Assembly: GCA_021299565.1 (NCBI GenBank)
Contig: JAJTHA010000144.1
Location: 1-10,113 of the forward strand
Direction of reading: 5' to 3'
Length of the DNA stretch: 10,113 bases
From: Candidatus Caenarcanales bacterium
GTDB taxonomy: Bacteria; Cyanobacteriota; Vampirovibrionia; LMEP-6097
The notes below the pieces were generated by a model. That model searched no databases, was not told the origin of the DNA, and saw nothing but the letters and a program-made list of their open reading frames with translations. Made by a program: the position numbers and the translations under genes. This document shows positions 1 to 7,101 of the stretch, in pieces. How positions within the stretch are numbered: position 1 is the first letter of the stretch; each line of letters begins with the position of its first letter.

Positions 1-614
1 CAAATGTTTTAGCGGGACAAATACAACCTATCGCTCGTATTTTGGACTATGAAGGGGTAATTTCACAGTTGATTCAAGTGCAATCAATAACAGGGCATCA
101 TTCGGGAACCAAGAATTATTTATTTCAAGGCGGCTATAATCAGCTTTCTACGAGTTGGTCAAAAATGGTGCCAAATGCTCTTGGTCGTGGTCACGGAGAT
201 TCTTACCTTGGCTTTGATCTTTATGTTAGACAATATGGACCGTATGAATATTTATTTGGGGTTGCAGCAAATACTAATACTAAATTCTTGGTTACAACAT
301 TTACAAATTTGGGTCGAAGCGATTCACCATACACATTAACTGATGCTACCAGTAATGGTACCGTTGCTGTGAGTAGCGTAGGTAATGTTTATTCTCACCG
401 TAATTTATATGTAGAATCTAATATTGGTATCGGCACTGATAGCCCGCAAAGAGCTTTGCATGTTAATGATGTAATGAGATTGACTCCAAGATCTTCTGCT
501 CCTGGTTCTCCAGCTTCTGGAGATATTTATATCGACTCAGATGGGACACAAGCTGCATGCGTTTATCTCAATGGTGCATGGGTGGTTATGGCAGGAACAG
601 GCTCTTGCATTTAG
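1..614 (+). CDS. Tail-fibre-like secreted or surface protein, C-terminal part (5' end outside the window)
   Basis: The reading frame is already open at base 3, so the TTG at 42 is probably not the true start and the gene begins upstream of the window. The visible 203 residues are rich in Gly, Ser, Thr and Asn. Near the end is the phrase NIGIGTDSPQRALHV (about nt 419-463), which matches the recurring 'IGIGTxxPxxxLHV' beta motif of phage tail-fibre and intramolecular-chaperone-associated proteins. It is followed by a segment of the 'LTPRSSAPGSPASGDIYID' type and a short tail with two cysteines (ACVYLNGAW...GSC). I know this ending from many tail-like and surface proteins. No S74 chaperone domain follows, because the frame stops at TAG 612-614. 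Capsid, terminase and lysis genes are absent nearby, so a host surface protein is as likely as a phage one. The stop overlaps the stop of the convergent gene. Family placement is fairly safe; the function is unknown. Confidence 0.8.
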   Translation, partial: NVLAGQIQPIARILDYEGVISQLIQVQSITGHHSGTKNYLFQGGYNQLSTSWSKMVPNALGRGHGDSYLGFDLYVRQYGPYEYLFGVAANTNTKFLVTTFTNLGRSDSPYTLTDATSNGTVAVSSVGNVYSHRNLYVESNIGIGTDSPQRALHVNDVMRLTPRSSAPGSPASGDIYIDSDGTQAACVYLNGAWVVMAGTGSCI

Positions 615-3600
615 GGACTCACTCCCCAGAAACTGTTTGAGTTATTGATTTGTGTGATTGAGTAAAAAGTATTTGGTGAGTTTTGGTTATTGTATTCGGT
701 TGTGATCCAGTTGGCATTGCGGGCTTTGTTGGCGATTCTAACTTCATCGATGTTTCCAGTGAAAAATTGAAATCCTGGTGCTTGAGCGCCAGAAGCAATG
801 GCAAGTTTAACTGTTTGATTTAAGACTGTCATGGTATGACTAGCTCTTAATACGCCATCCGTATAGAGGTTGGAGCCAAAGGCAATCCCACTTTGAAAGC
901 TAGCGGCAGTATATCTCCAAGCGTTATTTGCTAGATTTTGCGAACTGCTTTTATCTGAGAAAGTATTCCAGTCATAAATATTATAAATATTGGATCTCAG
1001 AAAAGCACCATATGCCGCTTGCTTAGTAACTATTCCCCTATCACTCGCTCCAGCATCAGCTGTCTTTAGCCAAGCAGACATAGTCCCAGAGCCAATTTGT
1101 AGTTCTGCATCATTATTGATGTCTATCATGTCATTGACGCCATCAAAATCAATCCCTGTACCCGTTCTACCAGTAACTAGATCAGAACCTGCTGTCATGC
1201 CACCATAAGGCGTTCCATGATTAGCAAAACTTGTGGAATCCAAAACACTCGCCGTCCCATTAGTAAGTGCATTCATATGATAAACCGCAACAAAACCATT
1301 AGACCAGACGTTTTGAGAGCCATAAGGCGAACTTGCAGTTGGCATTGTCGCGCCGTTATTGCCATACCAAAGATAGAAATCAGAATTAGCCGTTGAACTA
1401 AGTGAGCTTGCCCTAAACCATAATTCACCGTTGGTAGTTGCTTTATCAAGCGAAACAAGTTCTAATGGCGCTCTTGTAACTAAATCACTTTCAGTGATTC
1501 TGATATCCGCGCCATTTGATTTCACGATACTGAAAAAATGACTAGGCATATGATCAAGATTGACGTAAACCGGGAATTCAGTCACCGAGCCGTTTACCTG
1601 TGATCTATTAATTGTGATTTTGATTTTGTGGGGAAATTTGCTTGAATCAAAGCTATCTTCAATACCATTATCAATATTATAAAAATTCTCTGCTTCGTTT
1701 TGGTTAATGAATTCGGCGGAGATCCAGTCTATGGATCTTGCTTTATTTGCAATTCGAATCTCATCCATCAATCCATCAACGCTTTCACCGGAATCTCTTG
1801 CACCTAACCATAAGTAATCAGTACTATTTGTTATATTCGTTACGCTATTGGATCCAACGGAAGAAGCATCAACGTAATTTATGATGTTTGTTGATCCTCC
1901 GTAGACACCTGTTGTAGCCCAGTAATGCCATGCTCCTTCGTCGAAATAATTATTTAAATAATGCTGACTAAAACTGGTCCCATATCCCATAAAGCCTGAT
2001 GCCCCGCCCCAAAAGCTGATGTAATAATGCTGCCAACCATCATTTTGACTCCAAGCTGTATTCTTTTTGGTAACAGCCATCATTTGACCTGGGTTTGGTC
2101 TAGGTTTAGCCCATGCACTAACTGTAAAATCAGTACCCACTAAATCAAGACTATTGTGATCAGAGACTTGTACGTAATCATCAGTTCCATCAAATTCATA
2201 TGCGGAGCCCATGAGACCAGTAACTAAGTCTGAATTAGTCATAGAGCCAATTTGACTTCCATTGTTTTGGTAAGAAGTAGAATCAATAATGTTCGTTGTT
2301 GGATCTTCACTTAAATGCCAAACTCCCACATACCCATTGCTCCAAACATTTTCCGAGCCAAACTGATTGTCTCTAGTATAAGCACTAGCATTTGGATTGC
2401 CGTACCAAAGATAAAAATTGGTGTCAGTCGTTGATGAAATGTAATCAGCCCTGAACCACAGTTCTCCAGTGCGATTGACGATATCTAGCTCAACCAACTC
2501 AAAAGGAACTTGAGTAATATGATCATTAGTCGTTATTCTTATATCAGCACCATTAGCATCTACTGTTGAAAAAAAACTATTAGGAAGATGATCTAAATTT
2601 ACATAGACTGGGAAATTTTCCAGATCACCATTTACTTTTGCGGCAAGGATAGTAATTTTGTGTTTGTGCGGAAAGTTGCTTGCATTCAAATTACTTTCTT
2701 CGCCGTTTACTGTATAAAAAGTATTTGGTGAGTTTTGGTTGTTGTATTCTGTACGAATCCAATTTCGATTGCGTTCTTTTCTTGCAATGTGTAACTCATC
2801 AAGTGAACCAGAATAATAATTGGTAATAGCAGCCCCAATGAAATAAGTGCCTGTTCCAGTTAAATCTGAAGAAGAGGTGCCTGAAACGTTCAAATTTCCA
2901 TCTTGATAGAGCATTCTAGAATTGCTATTCGCATTATAAGTTGCATGCCAATACCTCCATGTATTTGTTGTCGTATATGTTGAAACTGTGTCTAAATCAT
3001 TGCCATAAAATGCAAACGTATAAACATTATTTAATCTGTAACCGAGAATTAAATTTTGATTAACTGGACTTCCTGTATTTTTGCCAAACATGTAATGGTC
3101 AGAATTTATCGATTGTCTTCTGTCCCAAAGGCTTACACTAAAACTATTCCCATTAAATTGTGATGAAACTGAGCCTCCAATATTAATGGCGTCATTAGTC
3201 CCATCAAAATCTATAGCATTTCCAATTCTACCGCTTATTAAATCGGTTCCACTGCTCATACCACCAACTGGCGTTCCATGATTTACAAAGCTAGTCGAAT
3301 CCAAAACACTAGCTGCCCCGTTTGTAAGTGCGTTCATATGATAAACCGCCACAAAGCCATTTGACCAGACGTTTTGAGAGCCATAGCTGGTAGCTGCTCC
3401 TGGCTCAGTAGCTGAGCTGTTGCCATAATAGATATAAAAATTTCCGTTGCTAGCACTAGTGAGTGAAGGAGCCTTGAACCATAGTTCACCTGCGTTAGCA
3501 GTTTTATCAACAAAAACAATTTCTCGCGCAAGCTCGCTAGAACCATCACCAAGAGTGATTCTTAGATCAGAACCATTATTCTTGCAATTGTCAAAAAAAC

Positions 3601-3775
3601 TATCTGGTAAATCATCGAGATTTATATAAACAGGAAAATCACTTACAGAACCATTGACTTGAGATTTATTAACAGTGATTTTGATGCGGTTATTCCAGGC
3701 TTGGTTGTACCAGGCGGCCTGACTTGAGTTTGCAAAAAGAATTATTAGCAGAAATACCAAAGTAAATTTTTTCAT
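611..3775 (-). CDS. Secreted protein with three DUF2341 + LamG modules (1054 aa)
   Basis: The Sec signal peptide is clear: Lys-Lys, a hydrophobic core, then SSQA before Ala21-Trp22. Three tandem modules of about 330-345 residues follow (roughly 22-355, 367-700 and 715-1043). Each starts with a DUF2341-type domain, recognisable by its 'NRIKITV...FPVYINLDDLP', 'GELWF' and 'FYIYYGN' strands. Each continues into a concanavalin-like LamG_3 fold marked by 'YHMN...LDSTS..NHGTP', 'DFDGxND', and the closing 'DEIRIANKAR..WI.TEYNNQNSPNTFY'. The LamG core of module 2 is the most canonical. Such domains usually bind glycans or other surface ligands; I see no catalytic motif. The protein ends NNSNSFWGVSP without an anchor, so it is probably released or held by other means. 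It is second in a two-gene operon: its ATG overlaps the upstream TGA (ATGA), and the ribosome site GGGGAG lies 7 nt upstream, inside the upstream coding sequence. Confidence 0.92.
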   Translation of the reverse strand: MKKFTLVFLLIILFANSSQAAWYNQAWNNRIKITVNKSQVNGSVSDFPVYINLDDLPDSFFDNCKNNGSDLRITLGDGSSELAREIVFVDKTANAGELWFKAPSLTSASNGNFYIYYGNSSATEPGAATSYGSQNVWSNGFVAVYHMNALTNGAASVLDSTSFVNHGTPVGGMSSGTDLISGRIGNAIDFDGTNDAINIGGSVSSQFNGNSFSVSLWDRRQSINSDHYMFGKNTGSPVNQNLILGYRLNNVYTFAFYGNDLDTVSTYTTTNTWRYWHATYNANSNSRMLYQDGNLNVSGTSSSDLTGTGTYFIGAAITNYYSGSLDELHIARKERNRNWIRTEYNNQNSPNTFYTVNGEESNLNASNFPHKHKITILAAKVNGDLENFPVYVNLDHLPNSFFSTVDANGADIRITTNDHITQVPFELVELDIVNRTGELWFRADYISSTTDTNFYLWYGNPNASAYTRDNQFGSENVWSNGYVGVWHLSEDPTTNIIDSTSYQNNGSQIGSMTNSDLVTGLMGSAYEFDGTDDYVQVSDHNSLDLVGTDFTVSAWAKPRPNPGQMMAVTKKNTAWSQNDGWQHYYISFWGGASGFMGYGTSFSQHYLNNYFDEGAWHYWATTGVYGGSTNIINYVDASSVGSNSVTNITNSTDYLWLGARDSGESVDGLMDEIRIANKARSIDWISAEFINQNEAENFYNIDNGIEDSFDSSKFPHKIKITINRSQVNGSVTEFPVYVNLDHMPSHFFSIVKSNGADIRITESDLVTRAPLELVSLDKATTNGELWFRASSLSSTANSDFYLWYGNNGATMPTASSPYGSQNVWSNGFVAVYHMNALTNGTASVLDSTSFANHGTPYGGMTAGSDLVTGRTGTGIDFDGVNDMIDINNDAELQIGSGTMSAWLKTADAGASDRGIVTKQAAYGAFLRSNIYNIYDWNTFSDKSSSQNLANNAWRYTAASFQSGIAFGSNLYTDGVLRASHTMTVLNQTVKLAIASGAQAPGFQFFTGNIDEVRIANKARNANWITTEYNNQNSPNTFYSITQINNSNSFWGVSP
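615..711. repeat. 97-nt direct repeat at the 3' end of the 1054-aa gene
   Basis: It aligns without gaps to 3776-3872 (offset 3161) with about 9 differences. It encodes 'WITTEYNNQNSPNTFY...NNSNxFWGVSP'. The conserved GGGGAG ribosome-site sequence is included, but here it is followed by CCC-TAA instead of a start codon. Confidence 0.8.
1282..1627. repeat. 346-nt direct repeat, copy 1 (DUF2341 segment, module 3 of the 1054-aa gene)
   Basis: It aligns without gaps to 4425-4770 (constant offset 3143) with about 31 mismatches by hand count, roughly 91% identity. The stretch 1531-1585 is identical to 4674-4728 over 55 nt. It encodes most of one DUF2341 domain and stops short of the LamG core. Confidence 0.85.
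3345..3718. repeat. 374-nt direct repeat, copy 1 (first DUF2341 domain of the 1054-aa gene)
   Basis: It aligns without gaps to 5447-5820 (constant offset 2102) at high identity by eye. It covers the region just after the signal peptide through the 'VWSNGFVAVYHM' phrase. The two signal peptides themselves differ in sequence. Confidence 0.8.
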
Positions 3776-5877
3776 GGACTCACTCCCCAGAAAATATTTG
3801 AGTTATTGATAGGAGTGATTGTGTAGAAAGTATTTGGGGAGTTTTGGTTGTTGTATTCGGTTGTGATCCAGTCTAAAGATCTAGTTTTTGAAGCGACTCT
3901 AATCTCATCAGCAAATCCATCAAAGTAATTATAACCACTGCCAAAAACGAGTCCATTGAAAGAATTCTCGGTTCCTGTATGAGGTGTTGAGCTACTAATA
4001 TCAATATTATTTTTGTAAGTTCTTATATCAGCAGCATTTGAAGACGGGAAGACGAAATTATAGTAATCCCAAGAATTCAGGGTAATAGTCCCAGCACCAC
4101 TTGCATATTGATAATTATTTGGATTCAAATATGGGAGTAAATAATTCACCAAAATCAACACCCCTCTTAAAGGATCATTCTTTGCTGTAAATAATCCACC
4201 ATTGGGGGTCGTTTCAAATTTACTCCATGTAGTAAGTGTTACTGGCATTAGTGCATGCAAGTTAAGATCAATTTGATTATTTGCATCACTGAAGTCATAT
4301 GCTTTCCCAACGGGACCTTCGATTAGATCGTTTGAAGTGAAATTTGCTGGTGTACCATGATGCTGATTGCGTGTGCTATCTAGTATAGAAGCCGCTCCAC
4401 CAGAAGGATTTTGGTTCATATGGTAAACCGCCACAAAACCATTTGACCAGACGTTTTGAGAGCCATAAGGCGAACTTGCAGTTGGCATTGTCGCACCGTT
4501 ATTGCCATACCAAAGATAGAAATCTGAATTAGTCGTTGAACTTAAAGCACTAGCCCTAAACCATAATTCACCGTTGCTTGTTGCTTTATCAAGTGAAACA
4601 AGTTCTACTGGCACTCTTGTGACTAAATCGCTTTGAGTGATTCTGATATCAGCACCACTGGATTTTATATTATTGAAAAAATGACTAGGCATATGATCAA
4701 GATTGACGTAAACCGGGAATTCAGTCACTGAACCGTTTACCTGTGATCTATTGATTGTGATTTTGATTTTATAAGGGTTGGCAACATGAAAATTACTTTC
4801 AATTGGATTTATTACATAAAAAGTATTTGGTGAGTTTTGGTTGTTGTATTCAGTTTGAATCCAATTGCTATTTCGTGATTTCAATGCAATTCTAATCTCA
4901 TCCATGAGACCATCGTAAAGCCTCCCCCAGCAGCAAGTGTCACCCCCGATAATAAATTCTGTGCCAAGTGTTTGGCTTATATGGGCGATAGAATTGACAA
5001 CTTCATTACACGAACCACTACTACATGAGTATCCAGATGTTTTGGAGGGATTTATAGAAATTCCAATATAACTTGAAGTATTGTTTGGTATTATTGGTCC
5101 GTTCCAGGTAAAAGTGGAAAAACTATTATCATTCCAGGTATATGTCAGGTTATTAGGACTTGTATTGTATCCCATGCCAACCGGCTGAACTGCATCTCGT
5201 GACATTAGGATTCCAGTATAAGAATTAGTTTTAATGCCATTAACCCAAGCTGTAAAGCTGATGTTGTTTGTAGTCATGTTTAATGCAGCAATGCTTATAT
5301 AATCATTGACTCCATCGTAATCTATACCTTTTCCAAGTTGTGAATTTAACAATGTTGCCATGCCACCTCTTGGTGTTCCATGTCTAGCATAACTCGTAGA
5401 ATCCAACACGCTCGCCGTACCATTAGTAACAGCATTCATGTGATACACCGCCACAAAGCCATTAGACCAGACGTTTTGAGAGCCATGAGTAGTGGCAGCT
5501 CCAGGTTCACTTGCCGAACTGTTGCCATAATAAATATAAAACTCACCATTAGTAGAACTGGTTAGTGAAGGAGCTTTGAACCATAGTTCACCAAGGTTGG
5601 CTGTTTTGTCGACAAAAACTATTTCTCGCGCAAGCTCGCTAGAACCATCACCAAGAGTGACTCTCAGGTCAGAACCATTATTGTTGCAGTTATCAAAAAA
5701 ACTATCCGGTAAATCATCGAGATTTATATAAACAGGAAAATCACTAACTGAGCCATTTACCTGTGATTTTTGAATGGTGATTTTGATGCGGTTATTCCAG
5801 CCTTGGTTGTACCAAGCAGCGTTAACTTTGTTAATGATGATGAAAATTAATATACTTAATAGAACTAATTTGCGCAC
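3772..5877 (-). CDS. Secreted protein with two DUF2341 + LamG modules (701 aa), paralogue of the next gene
   Basis: The start is GTG at 5877. In-frame stops lie just upstream and no other start fits the signal peptide (MRKLVLLSILIFIIINKVNA, cleavage likely before Ala21-Trp22). Two DUF2341+LamG modules follow (about 22-355 and 369-688). Residues 21-147 match the downstream paralogue's first module at about 115 of 127 positions, and residues 370-488 match that paralogue's third module at about 109 of 119. The LamG cores between (about 198-320 and 535-650) barely align with theirs. The first LamG core carries cysteines at 285, 290, 315 and 316, which the paralogue lacks, so disulfides are possible. 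The protein ends NNSNIFWGVSP. It is the first gene of the operon; I see no Shine-Dalgarno site before the GTG, which suggests a leaderless or nearly leaderless message. Likely role: extracellular binding or adhesion, inferred from the fold. Confidence 0.92.
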   Translation of the reverse strand: MRKLVLLSILIFIIINKVNAAWYNQGWNNRIKITIQKSQVNGSVSDFPVYINLDDLPDSFFDNCNNNGSDLRVTLGDGSSELAREIVFVDKTANLGELWFKAPSLTSSTNGEFYIYYGNSSASEPGAATTHGSQNVWSNGFVAVYHMNAVTNGTASVLDSTSYARHGTPRGGMATLLNSQLGKGIDYDGVNDYISIAALNMTTNNISFTAWVNGIKTNSYTGILMSRDAVQPVGMGYNTSPNNLTYTWNDNSFSTFTWNGPIIPNNTSSYIGISINPSKTSGYSCSSGSCNEVVNSIAHISQTLGTEFIIGGDTCCWGRLYDGLMDEIRIALKSRNSNWIQTEYNNQNSPNTFYVINPIESNFHVANPYKIKITINRSQVNGSVTEFPVYVNLDHMPSHFFNNIKSSGADIRITQSDLVTRVPVELVSLDKATSNGELWFRASALSSTTNSDFYLWYGNNGATMPTASSPYGSQNVWSNGFVAVYHMNQNPSGGAASILDSTRNQHHGTPANFTSNDLIEGPVGKAYDFSDANNQIDLNLHALMPVTLTTWSKFETTPNGGLFTAKNDPLRGVLILVNYLLPYLNPNNYQYASGAGTITLNSWDYYNFVFPSSNAADIRTYKNNIDISSSTPHTGTENSFNGLVFGSGYNYFDGFADEIRVASKTRSLDWITTEYNNQNSPNTFYTITPINNSNIFWGVSP
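3776..3872. repeat. 97-nt direct repeat at the 3' end of the 701-aa gene
   Basis: Partner of 615-711. In this copy the segment also supplies the ribosome binding site of the following gene and runs straight into its ATG. Confidence 0.8.
3783..3788 (-). promoter_or_regulatory. Ribosome binding site inside the upstream paralogue
   Basis: GGGGAG on the minus strand lies 7 nt before the ATG at 3775. It is part of the codons for Trp-Gly-Val in the conserved FWGVSP ending of the 701-aa protein. The same sequence is kept at the end of the 1054-aa gene (622-627), where no known gene follows it. Confidence 0.75.
4425..4770. repeat. 346-nt direct repeat, copy 2 (DUF2341 segment, module 2 of the 701-aa gene)
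   Basis: Partner of 1282-1627. Similarity drops sharply at the junction with the LamG core, although the reading frame and domain order are conserved. Confidence 0.85.
5447..5820. repeat. 374-nt direct repeat, copy 2 (first DUF2341 domain of the 701-aa gene)
   Basis: Partner of 3345-3718, at the homologous position in the paralogous gene. Confidence 0.8.
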
Positions 5878-5925
5878 TATATATAATATTATCTATTAAT
5901 TAATCTTTTTGGTATACTTAGCCTT
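5878..5925. promoter_or_regulatory. Divergent AT-rich promoter region
   Basis: These 48 bases separate the GTG of the DUF2341 operon (minus) from the ATG of the small secreted gene (plus). The region is almost entirely A+T and contains the perfect palindrome ATTAATTAAT at 5895-5904, midway between the two genes, which could be a shared operator. For the minus operon, -10-like hexamers (TATTAT and GATAAT on the minus strand) lie 5 and 10 nt before the GTG, but I find no convincing -35. No Shine-Dalgarno site is visible for either gene. Confidence 0.6.
5910..5918 (+). promoter_or_regulatory. Extended -10 promoter element of the small secreted gene
   Basis: TGGTATACT is an extended -10 (TGn followed by TATACT, 5 of 6 to TATAAT). 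The hexamer ends at 5918, so transcription should start about 5925-5926, at or next to the ATG at 5926. A -35 at the expected position (about 5890-5895) is weak, as is usual for extended -10 promoters. This predicts a leaderless mRNA. Confidence 0.6.
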
Positions 5926-6471
5926 ATGTCCTGTAAATCTTTTTTAATATGGCTTTGCTTTGTGGTATCGCTGTTTAGCTCTCTTGGAGCTCAAGCTACT
6001 TTTATCCCTTTAACCGTCCAGGAAGAAGATGGATCACCATCAGTATCAAAAGTCAAAAATATCATTTTGAATGGTGCTACGCTCACAAATTTAAGTAATG
6101 GAGTAGCCCTAATTAGACTTGGGACATTTCCTGCTGTAACTTCACAGACTTATACTTTCAGCTCATTACCTTCAAATACTTCTGGTGCTTCAATTGCAAT
6201 CAATTGGCAACTTGGAAATAAGCAAACAATTACTTTAGCTCACAACGTAACCAATGTGACTTTTACTGCGCCTACTGGACCTGCGAGTTTGGTTTTACAA
6301 ATTAAGCAAGATGCAACTGGCTCTAGAATTATCACAGGCTGGCCGGTTGCCGTTAAATGGGCGGGTGCAACTGCTCCGACTCTTACCGCTGCGCCAAATT
6401 CAATAGATGCTATTGCTTGTATTTATGATGGTGCTATTTATATGTGTCAAAGTTCTTTGAACTTTTTATAG
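5926..6471 (+). CDS. Small secreted tail-like beta protein (181 aa)
   Basis: A signal peptide covers residues 1-24 (hydrophobic LIWLCFVVSLF, then AQA before Thr25). The mature protein opens with 'LTVQEEDGSPSVSKVKNI..NGATLTNLSNG', a phrase common near the start of phage virion and tail-associated beta domains. Residues about 75-181 ('IAINWQLGNKQTITLAHN', 'LQIKQDATGSRII', 'VKWAGATAPTLT', 'IDAIACIYDGAIYMC') match the C-terminal jelly-roll-like domain often seen in tail-fibre-like proteins. Here it is joined to a Sec signal peptide, which favours export by the cell over assembly into a phage particle. There is no Shine-Dalgarno site; an extended -10 element ends 7 bases before the ATG, implying a leaderless transcript. 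It diverges from the DUF2341 operon and converges on the prepilin operon. The exact role is unknown; the fold assignment rests on my recognition of the phrases. Confidence 0.85.
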   Translation: MSCKSFLIWLCFVVSLFSSLGAQATFIPLTVQEEDGSPSVSKVKNIILNGATLTNLSNGVALIRLGTFPAVTSQTYTFSSLPSNTSGASIAINWQLGNKQTITLAHNVTNVTFTAPTGPASLVLQIKQDATGSRIITGWPVAVKWAGATAPTLTAAPNSIDAIACIYDGAIYMCQSSLNFL

Positions 6472-6516
6472 AGAGTCTTTGATAATAATATGAATGGTTA
6501 AAGCTTTTAGTTTGAA

Positions 6517-6612
6517 GTCATCGCGAGATTTGCGCAGCAAATCGTGGCGATCCAGAGCTTGAAGGTAAACTAGACTGCCACGCCGCTTCGCGGCTCGCAG
6601 TGACTTTAAAGT
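6517..6612 (+). repeat. Structured two-hairpin intergenic repeat, copy 1 (REP/BIME-like)
   Basis: This element of about 95 bp lies between two convergent genes. Hairpin 1 (6520-6551) has outer arms ATCGC/GCGAT, an asymmetric internal loop GA/GTG, a 7-bp stem GATTTGC/GCAAATC and the loop GCA. Hairpin 2 (6574-6601) has outer arms ACTGC/GCAGT, an internal loop CAC/TC, a stem GCCGC/GCGGC and the loop TTC. It is the same design in reverse complement, so the element is an inverted pair of related units like a BIME. The flanks TTTGAAGTCA and TGACTTTAAA are also complementary at 9 of 10 positions. There is no T-tract, so it is not a simple intrinsic terminator. The second copy, 83 of 94 identical without gaps, lies inverted at 9821-9916. 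Confidence 0.85.
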
Positions 6613-6642
6613 TTTAGATTTAGTCTTTGATAAGTTTTAAGC

Positions 6643-7101
6643 TTACGGACTCTTGAGATAAATCATATCCACTTGCCCGCCAACTCTATCACGGCGTGCA
6701 ACGCTGACGGTGATTCGTTTGAGGCGTGTGTCTTGTTCGCGAGACACTGGATAGATTTCTGGCACTTCACCAGTTGCAGGATCTAGCAAAATTACATTGA
6801 CTTTTACGATGTAGTCATCTTTTTCATAAAAACTAGTTTTGCCCGCAAAGCTTCCGTAAGCTTCAATCGATCTATCAAAATAAGGCAAAGAAATAATTTT
6901 CTCAATTTCTTCAGAAGCCAAAAATCTCAATTGAGTTTGTTGATGTTTGATATTTGTTTCTTTTAGTGAGTAATTATAAAAGCCTAAAATCGGCACAAGA
7001 ATTACAGAAATAATGACAAGGGATACCAATAACTCAATTAAGGTCACACCAAGCTCTTTTCTAGTTTGATTTATATTAGATCTATTTTTTCTTAGTACCA
7101 T
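6643..7101 (-). CDS. Minor prepilin, PilV/GspI-like (152 aa)
   Basis: A type III (prepilin) signal is present: a basic leader of 18 residues ending KELG, then VTLIELLVSLVIISVILVPI. Gly at -1 and Glu at +5 are the prepilin peptidase and N-methylation hallmarks. The hydrophobic helix continues to about residue 40 and into an amphipathic stretch with 'RFLASEEIEKI', typical of PilV, GspI and related minor (pseudo)pilins that prime a type IV pilus or type II secretion pseudopilus. The rest is a short beta domain containing 'IVKVNVILLDP' and 'RLKRITVSVARRD', the usual shape of the family. The gene overlaps the end of the large PilX-like gene by 20 bp and has a strong Shine-Dalgarno site (GAGGAG, 7 nt before the ATG) within that gene, so the two are co-translated. 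Whether the machine is a pilus or a secretion system cannot be told from this window. Confidence 0.9.
   Translation of the reverse strand: MVLRKNRSNINQTRKELGVTLIELLVSLVIISVILVPILGFYNYSLKETNIKHQQTQLRFLASEEIEKIISLPYFDRSIEAYGSFAGKTSFYEKDDYIVKVNVILLDPATGEVPEIYPVSREQDTRLKRITVSVARRDRVGGQVDMIYLKSP

Noticed and set aside
42..44. TTG at 42 as the start of the leftmost gene
   Set aside because: The same frame stays open to the window edge and there is no ribosome site or promoter before the TTG, so the gene almost certainly begins upstream.
545..610. 15-codon minus-strand frame starting ATG 610 behind the retained GGGGAG
   Set aside because: It is very short, lies antisense to the conserved end of the tail-like gene, has 11 nt between the ribosome-site sequence and the ATG, and shows no protein features.
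990..1208. Short plus-strand open frame opposite the 1054-aa gene, and similar short frames at 1273-1458, 3334-3552, 3447-3629, 5380-5565, 8169-8405, 8945-9166 and 619-804
   Set aside because: Each lies wholly inside a long gene with clear domains, has no recognisable protein features or ribosome site, and similar shadows recur at repeated segments because the underlying DNA is duplicated.
3345..5820. Diversity-generating retroelement acting on the LamG cores
   Set aside because: There is no reverse transcriptase and no template/variable repeat pair differing at adenines. The divergent regions include many length differences, unlike such a system.
615..5877. CRISPR array or short tandem repeats
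   Set aside because: The repeated blocks are long, coding, in frame and few. No regularly spaced short repeats are present.
6517..6612. Intrinsic (rho-independent) terminator between the convergent genes
   Set aside because: The hairpins are strong but neither is followed by a T-tract on either strand, and the same element also occurs upstream of a promoter. A repeat element fits better, though an effect on 3' ends is not excluded.
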